A stretch of 64,000 bases of DNA. Source: Nematostella vectensis. Lineage: Eukaryota; Cnidaria; Anthozoa; Actiniaria; Edwardsiidae. The stretch lies in NCBI RefSeq assembly GCF_932526225.1, contig NC_064037.1:5042703-5106702 (forward strand). The letters run 5' to 3'. A program made the position numbers and the translations under genes. Position 1 is the first letter of the stretch. Every line of letters starts with the position of its first letter. Below are positions 34,992 through 44,880 of the stretch, in pieces. The notes beneath the pieces are model-generated. The model had not been told where the DNA came from, searched no databases, and saw only the letters and a program-made list of their open reading frames with translations.

Positions 34992-37900
34992 TGACAGGCG
35001 CCCTATGCATGATGGGAAGGTAACCCCAACCGCTGGGATGTTAGAATGCGGGCTTGCAATGACAAACCCTCCCGGTCGGTCTATGGAGAAAGCGGAGAAC
35101 TAGCTGTTAGTCATGAAAGGCAAATTAAAGGTATGTCAGTTGTTTGGTAGTTTGGTAGAATTGAATGTAAAGGTACAGGTTATAAGGAAGAATAACGTTG
35201 CTAGTATAGACGTCAAGTTATAGGTATGGCTAGATACATCGAGCATATTGCCCGCCGTATAAAGGGATGCTGTACATAGGGAGTGCGGGAAGGTGAAACT
35301 GTTTATCTCGCGAGTCGTTTTCGTATGAGTAAGTCTTCTGTTAATGTAATTTCGAAAATACAACATGATCCTAGATTGGTGCAAAATTGTCAGATATAAG
35401 ACTTTCATTCTGCATATTTAAAATATAGTACACCTACGAAAACGACTTTCCTGCCTCAATGGCGTTCTGAGACTAACAGATTCTTGTAAATAGATTGTTT
35501 GGGGTTGGAGAGTAATAAAGCGCGCTACATTGAGAGTGTCTCCTAGTGTGGAGTTCCTTTTGCGTATGTTCAATTGGTTAACGTTAGTATGGTAATCCAA
35601 CGTCTGTAAGTGCCTATGTATGTTGTGCATAGATGACTGCCTCAAAGGCTGCCTCGAATCGGCAAGAACGTTTAGTGGAAGACTTAGACAAGGAGATGGT
35701 TGAGTATCTGGGAGAGCAGTCAGGATATAGGGATAAAGGGGGGATTAACTAAGAGCCAAATATCAATGGAACCGAAATATTGCTCGAAGATAGTTTGGGC
35801 AAAAACCTGACCTTAATTCTAAGTACTTTCTTCAATTCTATCAACTCTGGAAATCCTGGCACCTCTCCTCGTTCCATGTTTCTTCTTCTCCTTGTAAGAT
35901 CCACCTGCCAAGCAGGTCAAAGTAGACTTAGCTATCATCTACATTCTAAATTATTATAATTGAAAATGTTATCTCAGGCTTGGGCCCCAACGTGAGGCTA
36001 TTAAACTCTTGATCCGACTTGCGTCACCATTCTTTAGTACTAAAAAAAGGCTCTATTCTATTACACGACCTCAAACTAATAAGAAAGAAAGAAAGCAAAG
36101 AAACAAAAACAACAGTGTCACGCAAGGCGGACCCCAAGTCTTTAAAGGTACGGTAATACGAGCAGCAAAATCGTGCAAAAAAAGTTCGAAGGCGATGATG
36201 CGCGTTTTACTACCGGCGATGAACCAACTTTTGTCGCAGCAAAGGATAGACTTGTGCTTTCTGTTAATCCGCCATTTTTTTTCTCTCCTTGAAACTGATG
36301 TGTGACTTTCGTTCAACCAATCACAAACGCTATTGCAACTATTTGCGTATGGTCGACGTTTTTTTTGCTGCGAGACAAGTTGGGTTGATGTAGTATAATA
36401 CGGGCTACATGTCAGAGTTTTGTTGCAAAAATTGGAACCATCTTTTACCTTCTGCAGCAAACTTTTTCAACTTGCAACAAAAAAAAATGCTGCAGAAAAA
36501 GTTGGTTCGCCAGTAGTAGAACGCGCAGCATCGCTCTAGAACTTCTTTTTTTTGCAAATGCTGCCACAAAAGTTGTACGATTTTCCTGCTCGTTTTACCC
36601 TCGCAGCGCTCCAAATGCATTATCTGACGCGCAGGACTGGTAACAATGAACGGGAAAGACGGTTACCGTGACGGTTACATATCTAGTTAAAAGCGCCGCG
36701 CCTAAAATAAAAAAAATTGACGGCGTATAAGGGAAATATCCAAAACCACAAGACAAATTATGTTTTATATCGGTATTTATCCAGAAGATGTAAAGTATAT
36801 TTCATACAAAATTTATTTAACATCGTGCCATCGTATTCATAAAAGCTTACATCCATTCTGTGATTGTTGTTGCTTTCGATTGGACTGTTTCTCGTTGTGT
36901 GGTACTTCATGAATAACGTCATTTTTAGTCATGTTGTTTGTATTTGTTATTTGTTTGGCTGTGATGTTGTAAAGCATTGTAGGTCGTTTTTTTTTAATTA
37001 CAAAAGAATGTTGTTCCGTGAAACGCGAAAGAGGAAAAAAAGTGAATATTTCCTTTCTCTTCCTTCGCCACTTCCTTTTCCTTTACTCTGATTTTTATTT
37101 GTGCATTTGCATTCTACGTCTCCTGTTCTTTGTCAGGTGCTTTGTCTTTCCCTCATGACATGCTATGTATGGAAATTACATTCCCATTCTTTCGTTATTT
37201 GGAGCATTAGGCGTTAAGACTCACGAAAGCGACGGGTAACCGTAAAGTAAATTATATCAGAACTTCCTTTCGCCAGTTATTTATTATTCATAGAGACAAC
37301 GTTAAACGACTTGATCAATCGAAAAAGTCTGTTTTCGTCGTTTGATGATGTCTCGAAAAAATATCTTGTAATAATCTTGTAAGTAGACACAAACTATGTC
37401 CATTCTAAAGTTTTACAATTGATAATCACCCCGTAAATAAGGCTATTGGGCCACCTGACTACTGGACTTGTTTGGTGGCCACCCGACATTTCGCGGGCAA
37501 ATTTAAAAAAAGGCGGGAAACACTCGCGCGCGACTTACCGGGACTTTGGCGTCACCAAACGAATCCTTTTAATTCCTATAGTTCTCTGTACAGGTGAATA
37601 CTTCAACATACCCCTGAGGCAAGTAACATAAACCTAGCATTGAGAAGTCTATCTAGCTCAATTAGATGTAGTCGCCTTTGTGGGAGTTTCACGCTCGAAA
37701 CACGTGCGCCCAAAAAAATTGAATAGAGCCGAAGTAAATACGGCACTTAGTATTATTTCATGTCACTTGCTCCAGGACCCGTCGTAATTGCATCAAGATA
37801 GCTGTAAAATTGTACAGCGTGTAAGATCTTTCGTTTGCATGGGTGGTTCTAGATGCTGACTCTGTTTTTTATGAGTCTTCTTTGACTTCGAAATAAAGCT

Positions 37901-38018
37901 AATACTAATGGCTTGTGCTTACGATTGTTGATTTTATTTGAGTAATTTCAAGGAATAGTTTCAATCTAAGTGTTGGCGTAAAGTTAGTGGTCTCTTTCTG
38001 GTTTGTCTAGCGTAGTAA
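34992..38018. other. Downstream of the zinc-finger stop; no gene recognised
   Basis: This should contain the zinc-finger gene's 3' untranslated region (AATAAA-type signal near 35514). The rest shows no coherent exon on either strand. Confidence 0.4.
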
Positions 38019-38290
38019 CGTGGCTTCTTGTCGAGAAATTTTACCCAAAGTATAACAGAGCATTGGCGCAGTATTGTGAGTGACAGGTACCAAAAGAAGG
38101 CGGTTCTCTTGCTGTTTTGTCAAGAACATAACATGACCCTTTTGTCGAGAAATTTGACCAAAGTGTAATAGCATAATTGGCGGAGTGCTGGAGTGACAGG
38201 CACCAAAAGTGAGTGTTTTCTTGCCGCTTTACCAAGCACGGTAACATGGCTTCTTGAGAAACACACCAAAAGTAAGATTGGCGCAGTATA
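38019..38290. repeat. Degenerate tandem repeat, about 112 bp, three copies
   Basis: 'TGGCTTCTTGTCGAGAAAT' and related forms recur at about 38020, 38133 and 38245, each followed by 'ACCAAAGT(A/G)TAA', 'TTGGCG(C/G)AGT' and 'GTGACAGG(T/C)ACCAAAAG'. The last unit is shortened. Seen by direct comparison. Confidence 0.65.
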
Positions 38291-38725
38291 ACAGATGCCG
38301 TATTTTCGAATGGATGTGTTTTTGCTTTTACGCATGCGCGTGCCCAGGGCTATAGTCGTCGAACTGGTTTTAAAGAGAAAAAAGATACCCAAGCCAAATA
38401 ATTTTATTTTCCATAATTTCAGGTCTGATAATATTTGAGAAGTGCTTGAGGATTTATCCGTGTCACGAAACCTATGCAAAAATAGTAACCTGAAAATGGT
38501 TGTTTTTAATATGCATTGAATTTCAAAATGCATACTATTGTAATTGTAGTTCTGTAAAGTGCATATGCATTTCAGCATCAGAGGAAAAGGTATTTTTGGT
38601 CTGTGAGGATTGATATTTGACAGTTTGATCGCAACCGATCGCATTAGTTCGCAAACTGGTTAGTCAGTAGTCCTTTCAAGCCATCCGATTTTGACTTAGA
38701 GAAAACGATAATTTTCTTTTTTCAG

Positions 38726-39111
38726 TATGCGGAGCTGGTCAGCTACTCAGGAAGGAAAAGGTGGACTTGTTTGTGGAAAAGTTCAATCGACGAGACACTG
38801 ACCGCCATCTGTGCGATCTCCTGGAAGTAGAGGAGGGCGGTCTTCCCCGCACGGGCTCACTCCTCAAGCCAATGATGAAAACGTATTGCAGATCCAATCC
38901 ATCCAAGCTCATCCAGTTTGTTCGGGATGTCACCACGTACGCGCTGCTCGGCACACAAGCGCGCAATGCGTACGAGCAGATCAGATGTGTCAAGCGAAAC
39001 TTGGATCTCTGTAATAGCGCTGTTCTAGACTGCTACAGACGGCCGGGGACCAACAGGGAGAGTGTGACGTGGAATGGCGTACTTGCATCTCGGAACGGAA
39101 CTGTGAGGTAG
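38726..39111 (+). CDS. Coding exon of unknown protein, possible alternative 3' exon
   Basis: A polypyrimidine tract and TTTTCAG acceptor precede an open frame from CGAGQLLRKEKVDLF to NGVLASRNGTVR, ending in a stop at 39111. The frame needs two bases (TA) to complete a codon. That is exactly what the zinc-finger gene's second exon (ending phase 1 at 32721) would supply if it skipped the zinc-finger exon. The 127 residues look helical and rich in charged and Cys residues (KTYCRSNPSKL, QIRCVKRNLDLC); I do not recognise the fold. A second frame (39069-39338, EDEEEWTERLCRLL...) also looks protein-like, so a frameshift or small intron near 39070-39110 is possible. AATAAA lies at 39988. Confidence 0.6.
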
Positions 39112-39338
39112 AGGATGAGGAAGAGTGGACAGAAAGACTTTGTAGACTGCTCACAAGGGCCAACGCGTTAGAGGCAGCACTAACCAGCCCAAGCAATGCT
39201 TTGTCAGAGTATTTCAAATTTGATATACGTAACCTGATGACCACAAGCACCAATAAGATGACAGATGCTAGTAATTATTTTGTAAATAATATCATGTTTG
39301 ATTCTGTATTCTTGACGAACGTGACAATACTGTGGTAA

Positions 39339-40160
39339 CTGCAGTAATCAAATCAAACCAACCGACGCCACGTTTGGCCCCTCGGTTAGTACCAAGCGAG
39401 GCGGACGTAACACGGAATTGACCAAACTAAAGATCTACCCCTTAAAAGGCGTAGATAAAGGAAATACGGAAAAGTATGGCAAGAAACCGTAAATATGGCA
39501 CACTGTTAATGGTGCTGTTAGTCATTTGACTTGTGACGTCGACTCGGTGCATTTTAGTAAAGTTCGCATGACTTGTAAAGGCGAGGCGCGTGACTCCAGA
39601 AAATAACAATTTGCACCTGTCACCCAAAAGCGACAAAGTGGAAGATAAGCTAATTCACATGGAACTTGACCCTGATACTGATGATGGCTTCCTTGAAATT
39701 AAAAGTGCAAAACTTCGATGTATACTTCTACATCCCGTACCGCAATGGCCATCCGCGTAGTAATTTCATACTAAGGATGGGGTGTTGGGAAGGGAACAAC
39801 AGCAGGAGAGATTATATCGTTGCGATCGCTTCTTTGTGCTTGTTCCTGCCACAGGCACTGTCTAAGAAAGAAATATAAATGCTACTCCTGTGGATATACC
39901 AGTTTCACGCTGAGGAAAACTGTCGATTTGTCTCCCATGAAGATTTGAGTTGAACCGTTTGAGTTGAACGTTGAACCAAAGAATATCAATAAAGTTTGCA
40001 GAATTTACTTATTTTTTATCCCTTTTTTTTCGGGTATGAAATAAATGATGGGCACACAGTGATGGGAAGAAGAAATTAGGATTAGTAATCAGGGTGCTAC
40101 TGTCTTGTTCCCGCTGCCAGACCTTCCCGATGACATCCATTGGTCGTGCTCCATTATCTA
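39339..40160. other. Probable 3' untranslated region and spacer
   Basis: No gene seen. AATAAA at 39988-39993 is followed by a T-rich stretch and could end the transcript containing the 38726 exon. Confidence 0.4.
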
Positions 40161-40162
40161 GG

Positions 40163-40275
40163 GCAGGGCCGTAGCTGGCCACGTACGACTGGGGGGGGGA
40201 GGGGTGCACAATACAGAAACATTAAGATGTGGGCGGCACGTGCTCTTAGTGCCCCACCCACTGCTACGGCCGTGT
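40163..40275. repeat. Short non-autonomous transposon-like repeat, G-rich family copy 2
   Basis: Ends AGGGCCGTAGC (left) and GCTACGGCC (right) are inverted, and the interior has a G run and 'GCACAATACAGAAACATTA', matching 1617-1797. About 113 bp. Terminal sequences of this kind occur in hAT-type elements, but no 8-bp target duplication was confirmed. Confidence 0.5.
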
Positions 40276-40504
40276 AGGGACCTGGGGTCTAACGAATCAC
40301 CAACGTATATTCACCGCTGAGAAAAACGTGAGTGGTAAAACAAACAATATATTGAAGGCTTGGCACTTTGTTCAGTGTTATCACATACGGATTCTATTGG
40401 ATGATAACACTTGTTTGGCAACCAAGAGATCACGTCGGGTGATGATTCCCGCCGTCAAGACACCAGCTAACGTCACAAGTTTCCCGTGAGCCACGGGACT
40501 CAAC

Positions 40505-40990
40505 TCAACGACTCGCAAATCGAGAGGATTGTGAGAAGAAAGATAGCCTGGAAAATTCTAAAGTGATCCCCACAGGTCTATCCTGATTCAGTTTGATGTA
40601 TTTTAAGATTTGTTTTAACCCTTCGGCCAACGGAGAAGTTTTTTTATCCTTGTACGTTCGGTAATGGAGTATGCTGCACCGGTGTGGGCTGCCCTTCCTG
40701 ATTACTTGGCGGGCTTGTTGGAAACAATCCAAAAAAGAGCCCTAAGAATCATTTTTTTATTACATGAATACAACGTAGCCTGTAGCTGTGCGGGCATAGA
40801 GTCTCTGACTAACCGCCGCGAGACTATATCGGCTGCCTTTGTTACTAAGGCTAAAGGTATCAAACTCCTCAGCGACCTCAGCGATGTTATTCCAAGGGGA
40901 GTACCAATAAGCCATGGATACTCAAGTGCCCAAATGACCAAAGGACGCACAGATAGAAACAACAAGCTTGCGACTGTACGATACGCATAA
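40505..40990 (+). mobile_element. 3' remnant of a non-LTR retrotransposon reverse transcriptase
   Basis: The frame 40664-40990 reads MEYAAPVWAALPDYLAGLL, then IQKRALRIIF, then GIESLTNRRE. This is the characteristic C-terminal end of Jockey/CR1/L2-type reverse transcriptases (EYA.PVW...QKRA.RII). Upstream sequence continues the same region with stops, so only a broken 3' portion remains. It ends just before a CAT microsatellite, as expected for such elements. Confidence 0.7.
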
Positions 40991-41028
40991 TCAAGTTATA
41001 TTGTCAATACTGTAAGAGTGTTTCTTCT

Positions 41029-41033
41029 TCTTC

Positions 41034-41113
<80 letters not shown>

Positions 41114-41120
41114 TATTATT
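41029..41120. repeat. TTC/CAT trinucleotide microsatellite
   Basis: TTC repeats pass into a long CAT run and then ATT. It sits directly at the 3' end of one retroelement remnant and before the next, and probably arose as a 3' tail. Confidence 0.9.
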
Positions 41121-41129
41121 AGGAGGAGG

Positions 41130-42297
41130 GAGCGTCGAATCACTTTATTTATCAATGGTATAAGTGTTTATGCCAAGAAGGGAGTAAATATGGATACATC
41201 GTAAATGGAGCCAAAATCTGGTTAATTGTCAAGTCGGGCGAACTTACAGAGAAAGCAGAGAGGATATTCGGAAATGAAGTTAACATAACGCTTGAGGGAA
41301 AACGTCATCTCGGTGCGGTGATTGGATCTAAAGAATTCAAAGATCAGTATTGTTAAGAGAAAGTGGACAAATGGCTAAAGGAAATGGAGTCCCTTACAGA
41401 AATCAACAGGAGCCAACCTCATGCCGCTTTTGTCGCCTTTACAAAAGGATACAAATCCAAATTCACCTATTATTTACGCACCATCGAATCATTTGAAGAT
41501 TATGTAGACCCAATCGGGGACTTGATAAATGATTCTTTTCTTCCCAATTTGTTTGGAAGAGCAGAGCCACTCCCCGAAGAACTGAAAGAACTTGTCACCT
41601 TGTCTCCTACACAGGGGGGCATTGGAATACCAGATCTAAAACGTGAAGCCCCAGAACAGTTCAAAGCCTCTTCTGATATTATTGCGATTCACGTTGATTC
41701 CATTGTTGCGCAGAGCTCGAGTATGCCTGCTAATGAGCAATTAGAAGAGTTGAAAAGGGATATTAATACCCAGAGGAGAGCTAGTGCAAAGTCGAGAAGA
41801 GACCGGATTGACGAATCGTTATCCCCTGACTTACTCCATGGGGTGCAGCAGACGAGAGACAAAGAAGCAAGTTCATGGCTAAATGCTACCCCAATCGAAG
41901 TATGGCTTGGCGTTGAATAAGCAGGAGTTTAGAGACTCTTTATGTCTTCGATATAACTTGCCTCTTTCAAATCTCCCTAGCTTTTGTGCCTGCGGTGAAC
42001 GCTTCACAGTCAGCCATGCATTATCCTGTAAGAAAGAAGGCTTTGTAGCTCAGAGGCATGACACCATCAGAGATTTCTTGACAGCTCACATAAGTAAAGT
42101 GTGCAAAGATGTAGAAACAGAGCCACTCTTGCAACCACTTGACAATGAAGTCTTTAACCTGCAATCCACTGTTACAAGCAAAGAAGCGAGGCTGGATATG
42201 AAAGCAGGAGTGTTCTGGACACCAGGAGTTACAGCATTCTTTGATGTACGTGTAACGCATGTTAACTCCCAGTCTAACCAGAACAAACCCACATAAA
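41130..42297 (+). mobile_element. Retroelement remnant: end of reverse transcriptase plus restriction-like endonuclease-like region
   Basis: A frame broken by a stop near 41356 and a frameshift near 41880-41910 encodes a reverse-transcriptase-linked region (GAVIGSKEFKDQY, HAAFVAFTKGYKSKFTYYLR). A zinc knuckle follows: C-X1-C-X7-H-X3-C in CACGERFTVSHALSC. After it come RHDTIRDFL, then EARLDMKAG, then FFDVRVTHVN. The order knuckle, RH, LD, DVRV is that of the C-terminal restriction-like endonuclease in R2/NeSL/HERO-type non-LTR elements. That class assignment is inference. Such sequences are common in cnidarian genomes. The element is dead, and its 3' end is replaced by an ATTATC microsatellite. 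Confidence 0.7.
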
Positions 42298-42326
42298 CTA
42301 TCTTCAGAGAACAAGAGAATGAGAAG

Positions 42327-42329
<3 letters not shown>

Positions 42330-42361
<32 letters not shown>

Positions 42362-42478
42362 CATTATCATTATCATTATCATTATCATTATCATTATCAT
42401 TATCATTATCATTATCATTATCATTATCATTATCATTATCATTATCATTATCATTATCATTATCATTATCATTATCAC
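42330..42478. repeat. (ATTATC)n hexanucleotide microsatellite, about 24 units
   Basis: A near-perfect hexamer run right after the retroelement remnant. It generates long meaningless open frames (Met-Ile on one strand, Asp-Asn and Leu-Ser in others), which I disregard. Confidence 0.95.
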
Positions 42479-42479
42479 A

Positions 42480-43662
42480 ATCTAGATGCAAAACTGATGA
42501 AGTGACCTCTTAAAACGTATTTCATCAAAAGAAGTGATTTGAGATCAAATCTCATATCTCGTGCCCTACTCGTGAAAAGCAAACTGTACGACAGGCACTT
42601 AATATTGCTTAACTATATTGCCAATCTTTACCCAGGTCAAACGAATATCCTTCGACGGAAAGGGAGCATAAATACATCTAATTCAAACGTCTTATTGGCC
42701 CCAAGGCTCTTTCATAACATGTTGTCCCCTAAAATGTCTACAATATGTCTTGTCAAGCTCTAAACAAATTTATAGCGGTGGTCCAATCCTTTATTTCAAC
42801 TCCTTTACATCACTTTAATAGCTCTTCTTGGGTCAGGAAAAGATTATCGATATTGTTAAAACAGAAGAGGTAACAAAAACCATCTAAAACCATTGACGAA
42901 ACCACTAAAATTTCCCTTTAACATGCATCCATGAAATTGAGCGAGAATCCGATAACCTCTACCTTTAATCAAAGCCGATTTGGCAGGCGCCCGAAATTGA
43001 GTTTCAAACAATCGCTTAAAGAGGAGTTAATAAACCCAAAGGGGAAAAACTTTAATAGGAACGTTGAGAAAAAAAAGTAAAAAAAATGACTCTCATTTTC
43101 TAGATGGCATTAATCGAAGAGAAAGATAAAAAGGACGAAAATACAAAAAAACAAATTAAAGAAATATTGTTGTCCTTTTACATGGGATGTTTTAGTTGCT
43201 TTGGAATCAATATTTACTCAACGAAGACTCTTAACATTTACTTTTCTTCTTGTTTATGAATTTGCAAGAAGATTGGAAGCGTCCGGAAACGTCGATGGAA
43301 TAATAATATTCTGTCTAGTAAAATTTCCTAAACCAACCGAACCGCCAGAGAACCTACTCAGCGTATCCGAAATTTAATCTCAAGTTAAAGCGGTTTATCT
43401 TTATTTATTCAGACAGATTGAGAAAATGAATATTCAGGAGTGTTATATTAATGAAATAATCTCTATGGTAGAGTCATGATTGGCTAGCTTCGCAACATTT
43501 ACAGGATCACATTTATACTACTTCTGTCAGTTAACCGATAAGAGGCAGTCGTAGAGTTGACCATCACGCCTTTGTAAGACGACTAAACTAAATGTTTGAT
43601 TATTCTATCCTGGGTTCTAGCCTCTTAGAGTCAGAAAACTCCACGCAAACCCAAATCACTCA
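42480..43662. other. Gene-free stretch upstream of GPCR 1
   Basis: No gene recognised. Probably includes the GPCR's 5' untranslated region and promoter; no clear TATA box near 43600. Confidence 0.4.
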
Positions 43663-44880
43663 ATGGAGACAACGAATACTACCTCTCTCAACGAGTCCAC
43701 CGTGTTGCGAAGCTCGTCGAGCATGAGCGCCGTGAGTGTAGGTTCCGCAGCCCAGGTTGCGGCTTATGTTGTCGTCTTCGCTGTATCGGTGACCGGTAAC
43801 GCACTTGTAATAGCGATCATCGCAAGGAATTACCACGGTATTCGCCGCGTCGTGATGAACGTTAGTATCTTACATATGGCGATCTCCGACTTGATCGCTA
43901 CCACCATCGGGATCACAGCCATGGTGGCACGAATTGTACTGAACAACCGCTGGCTGATCGTGGGAACACCTGGCCTTATCATTTGCAAGATGCATGCTTT
44001 TTTGATCGAGGTATCACTTGCGGTGACAGCACTCAACATATACATGATTGCGTTTGAACGTTTCTTAGCCGTATTCTACCCTACAAATAAGAACCTGCTT
44101 AGTCTACGCCGAGCTCGCATCGTCTCCATTCTTCTATGGGTTCTTAGCACGGCATTGTACTCGCCAAAGCTTTACGTCACAACCGTCCTCCATTACCATG
44201 GTAACGCGTACTGCCTGGCTCCGCGTGCGGCGCTTTCTGCTATAGATCCGTGGAAACATATCGAAGGCGCCTTTTTCATCTTGATTTTTGTAATTACATT
44301 GGTACTCTACCTTGCAATTATGACAAGAATTAAGTTACGAAAAGTACCCGGACAGGCTGTATCCGAGGCGGGCCAGCGTGTTCGAAACCGGACCAATAAA
44401 CGGGTTCTCCACCAGGGTTTAGCCGTTATAACCGTTCATTATCTATGCTGGCTGCCGTTTTTGAGCACCTACTTGACGTGTCTGTTTTCTGATCGAAGGC
44501 TTTCGGTCTGTAAACATTCGTTTTATACTGGGTTTATGATATTTTTTCTCGGGTACTGTAATGGCGCATTAAATCCGCTTCTATATACGGCCTTCAACGA
44601 AAAGTTTCGCAAAGGTTTCAAATCAATTTTACGACGTTCGGTAAATTCAGGAATGAATCCTTCTTCCTCTCAGCCAGATAACAGCCTTACAAACAGTGAA
44701 ATTGGCGGAATTCCGAGGATGAATCGGCAAATGTACCGAATTGTGGAAGGAACACCGAAGCGCACCCGACAGCATCTCGGCAATGTATCGGATGTTATCG
44801 GAAAGAGCCCGATTTGTACCCGACGACGGTCCCTATCAAATGGAGAACTGAAGGAAATAAAATCTACCAACAGTATGTGA
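43663..44880 (+). CDS. Intronless class-A (rhodopsin-type) GPCR, paralogue 1
   Basis: A single 405-residue frame. The N-terminus has two N-glycosylation sites (N5, N10). Seven hydrophobic segments follow: TM1 with the GN motif (N46); TM2 with HMAISD; TM3 beginning at a Cys (ICKMHAF) and ending in ERF in place of DRY; an extracellular-loop-2 Cys (YCLAP); TM6 with VHYLCWLPF; and TM7 with NPLLY. A long Ser/Arg-rich cytoplasmic tail follows. The pattern resembles neuropeptide-type receptors, which are strongly expanded as single-exon genes in sea anemones; the ligand cannot be inferred. It shares several segments with the receptor at 52705-53934 (HYLCW, FERFL/LERFL, VFYPT, FGYCN/LGYCN). Confidence 0.93.
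   Translation: METTNTTSLNESTVLRSSSSMSAVSVGSAAQVAAYVVVFAVSVTGNALVIAIIARNYHGIRRVVMNVSILHMAISDLIATTIGITAMVARIVLNNRWLIVGTPGLIICKMHAFLIEVSLAVTALNIYMIAFERFLAVFYPTNKNLLSLRRARIVSILLWVLSTALYSPKLYVTTVLHYHGNAYCLAPRAALSAIDPWKHIEGAFFILIFVITLVLYLAIMTRIKLRKVPGQAVSEAGQRVRNRTNKRVLHQGLAVITVHYLCWLPFLSTYLTCLFSDRRLSVCKHSFYTGFMIFFLGYCNGALNPLLYTAFNEKFRKGFKSILRRSVNSGMNPSSSQPDNSLTNSEIGGIPRMNRQMYRIVEGTPKRTRQHLGNVSDVIGKSPICTRRRSLSNGELKEIKSTNSM

Noticed and set aside
40163-40283. 8-bp target-site duplication for the short G-rich element
   Set aside because: Flanks share only TAGGG-like overlap, not a convincing exact duplication.
42021-42513. Long open frames of Met-Ile, Asp-Asn and Leu-Ser repeats
   Set aside because: They are translations of the ATTATC microsatellite in several frames and have no start, splice or composition support.
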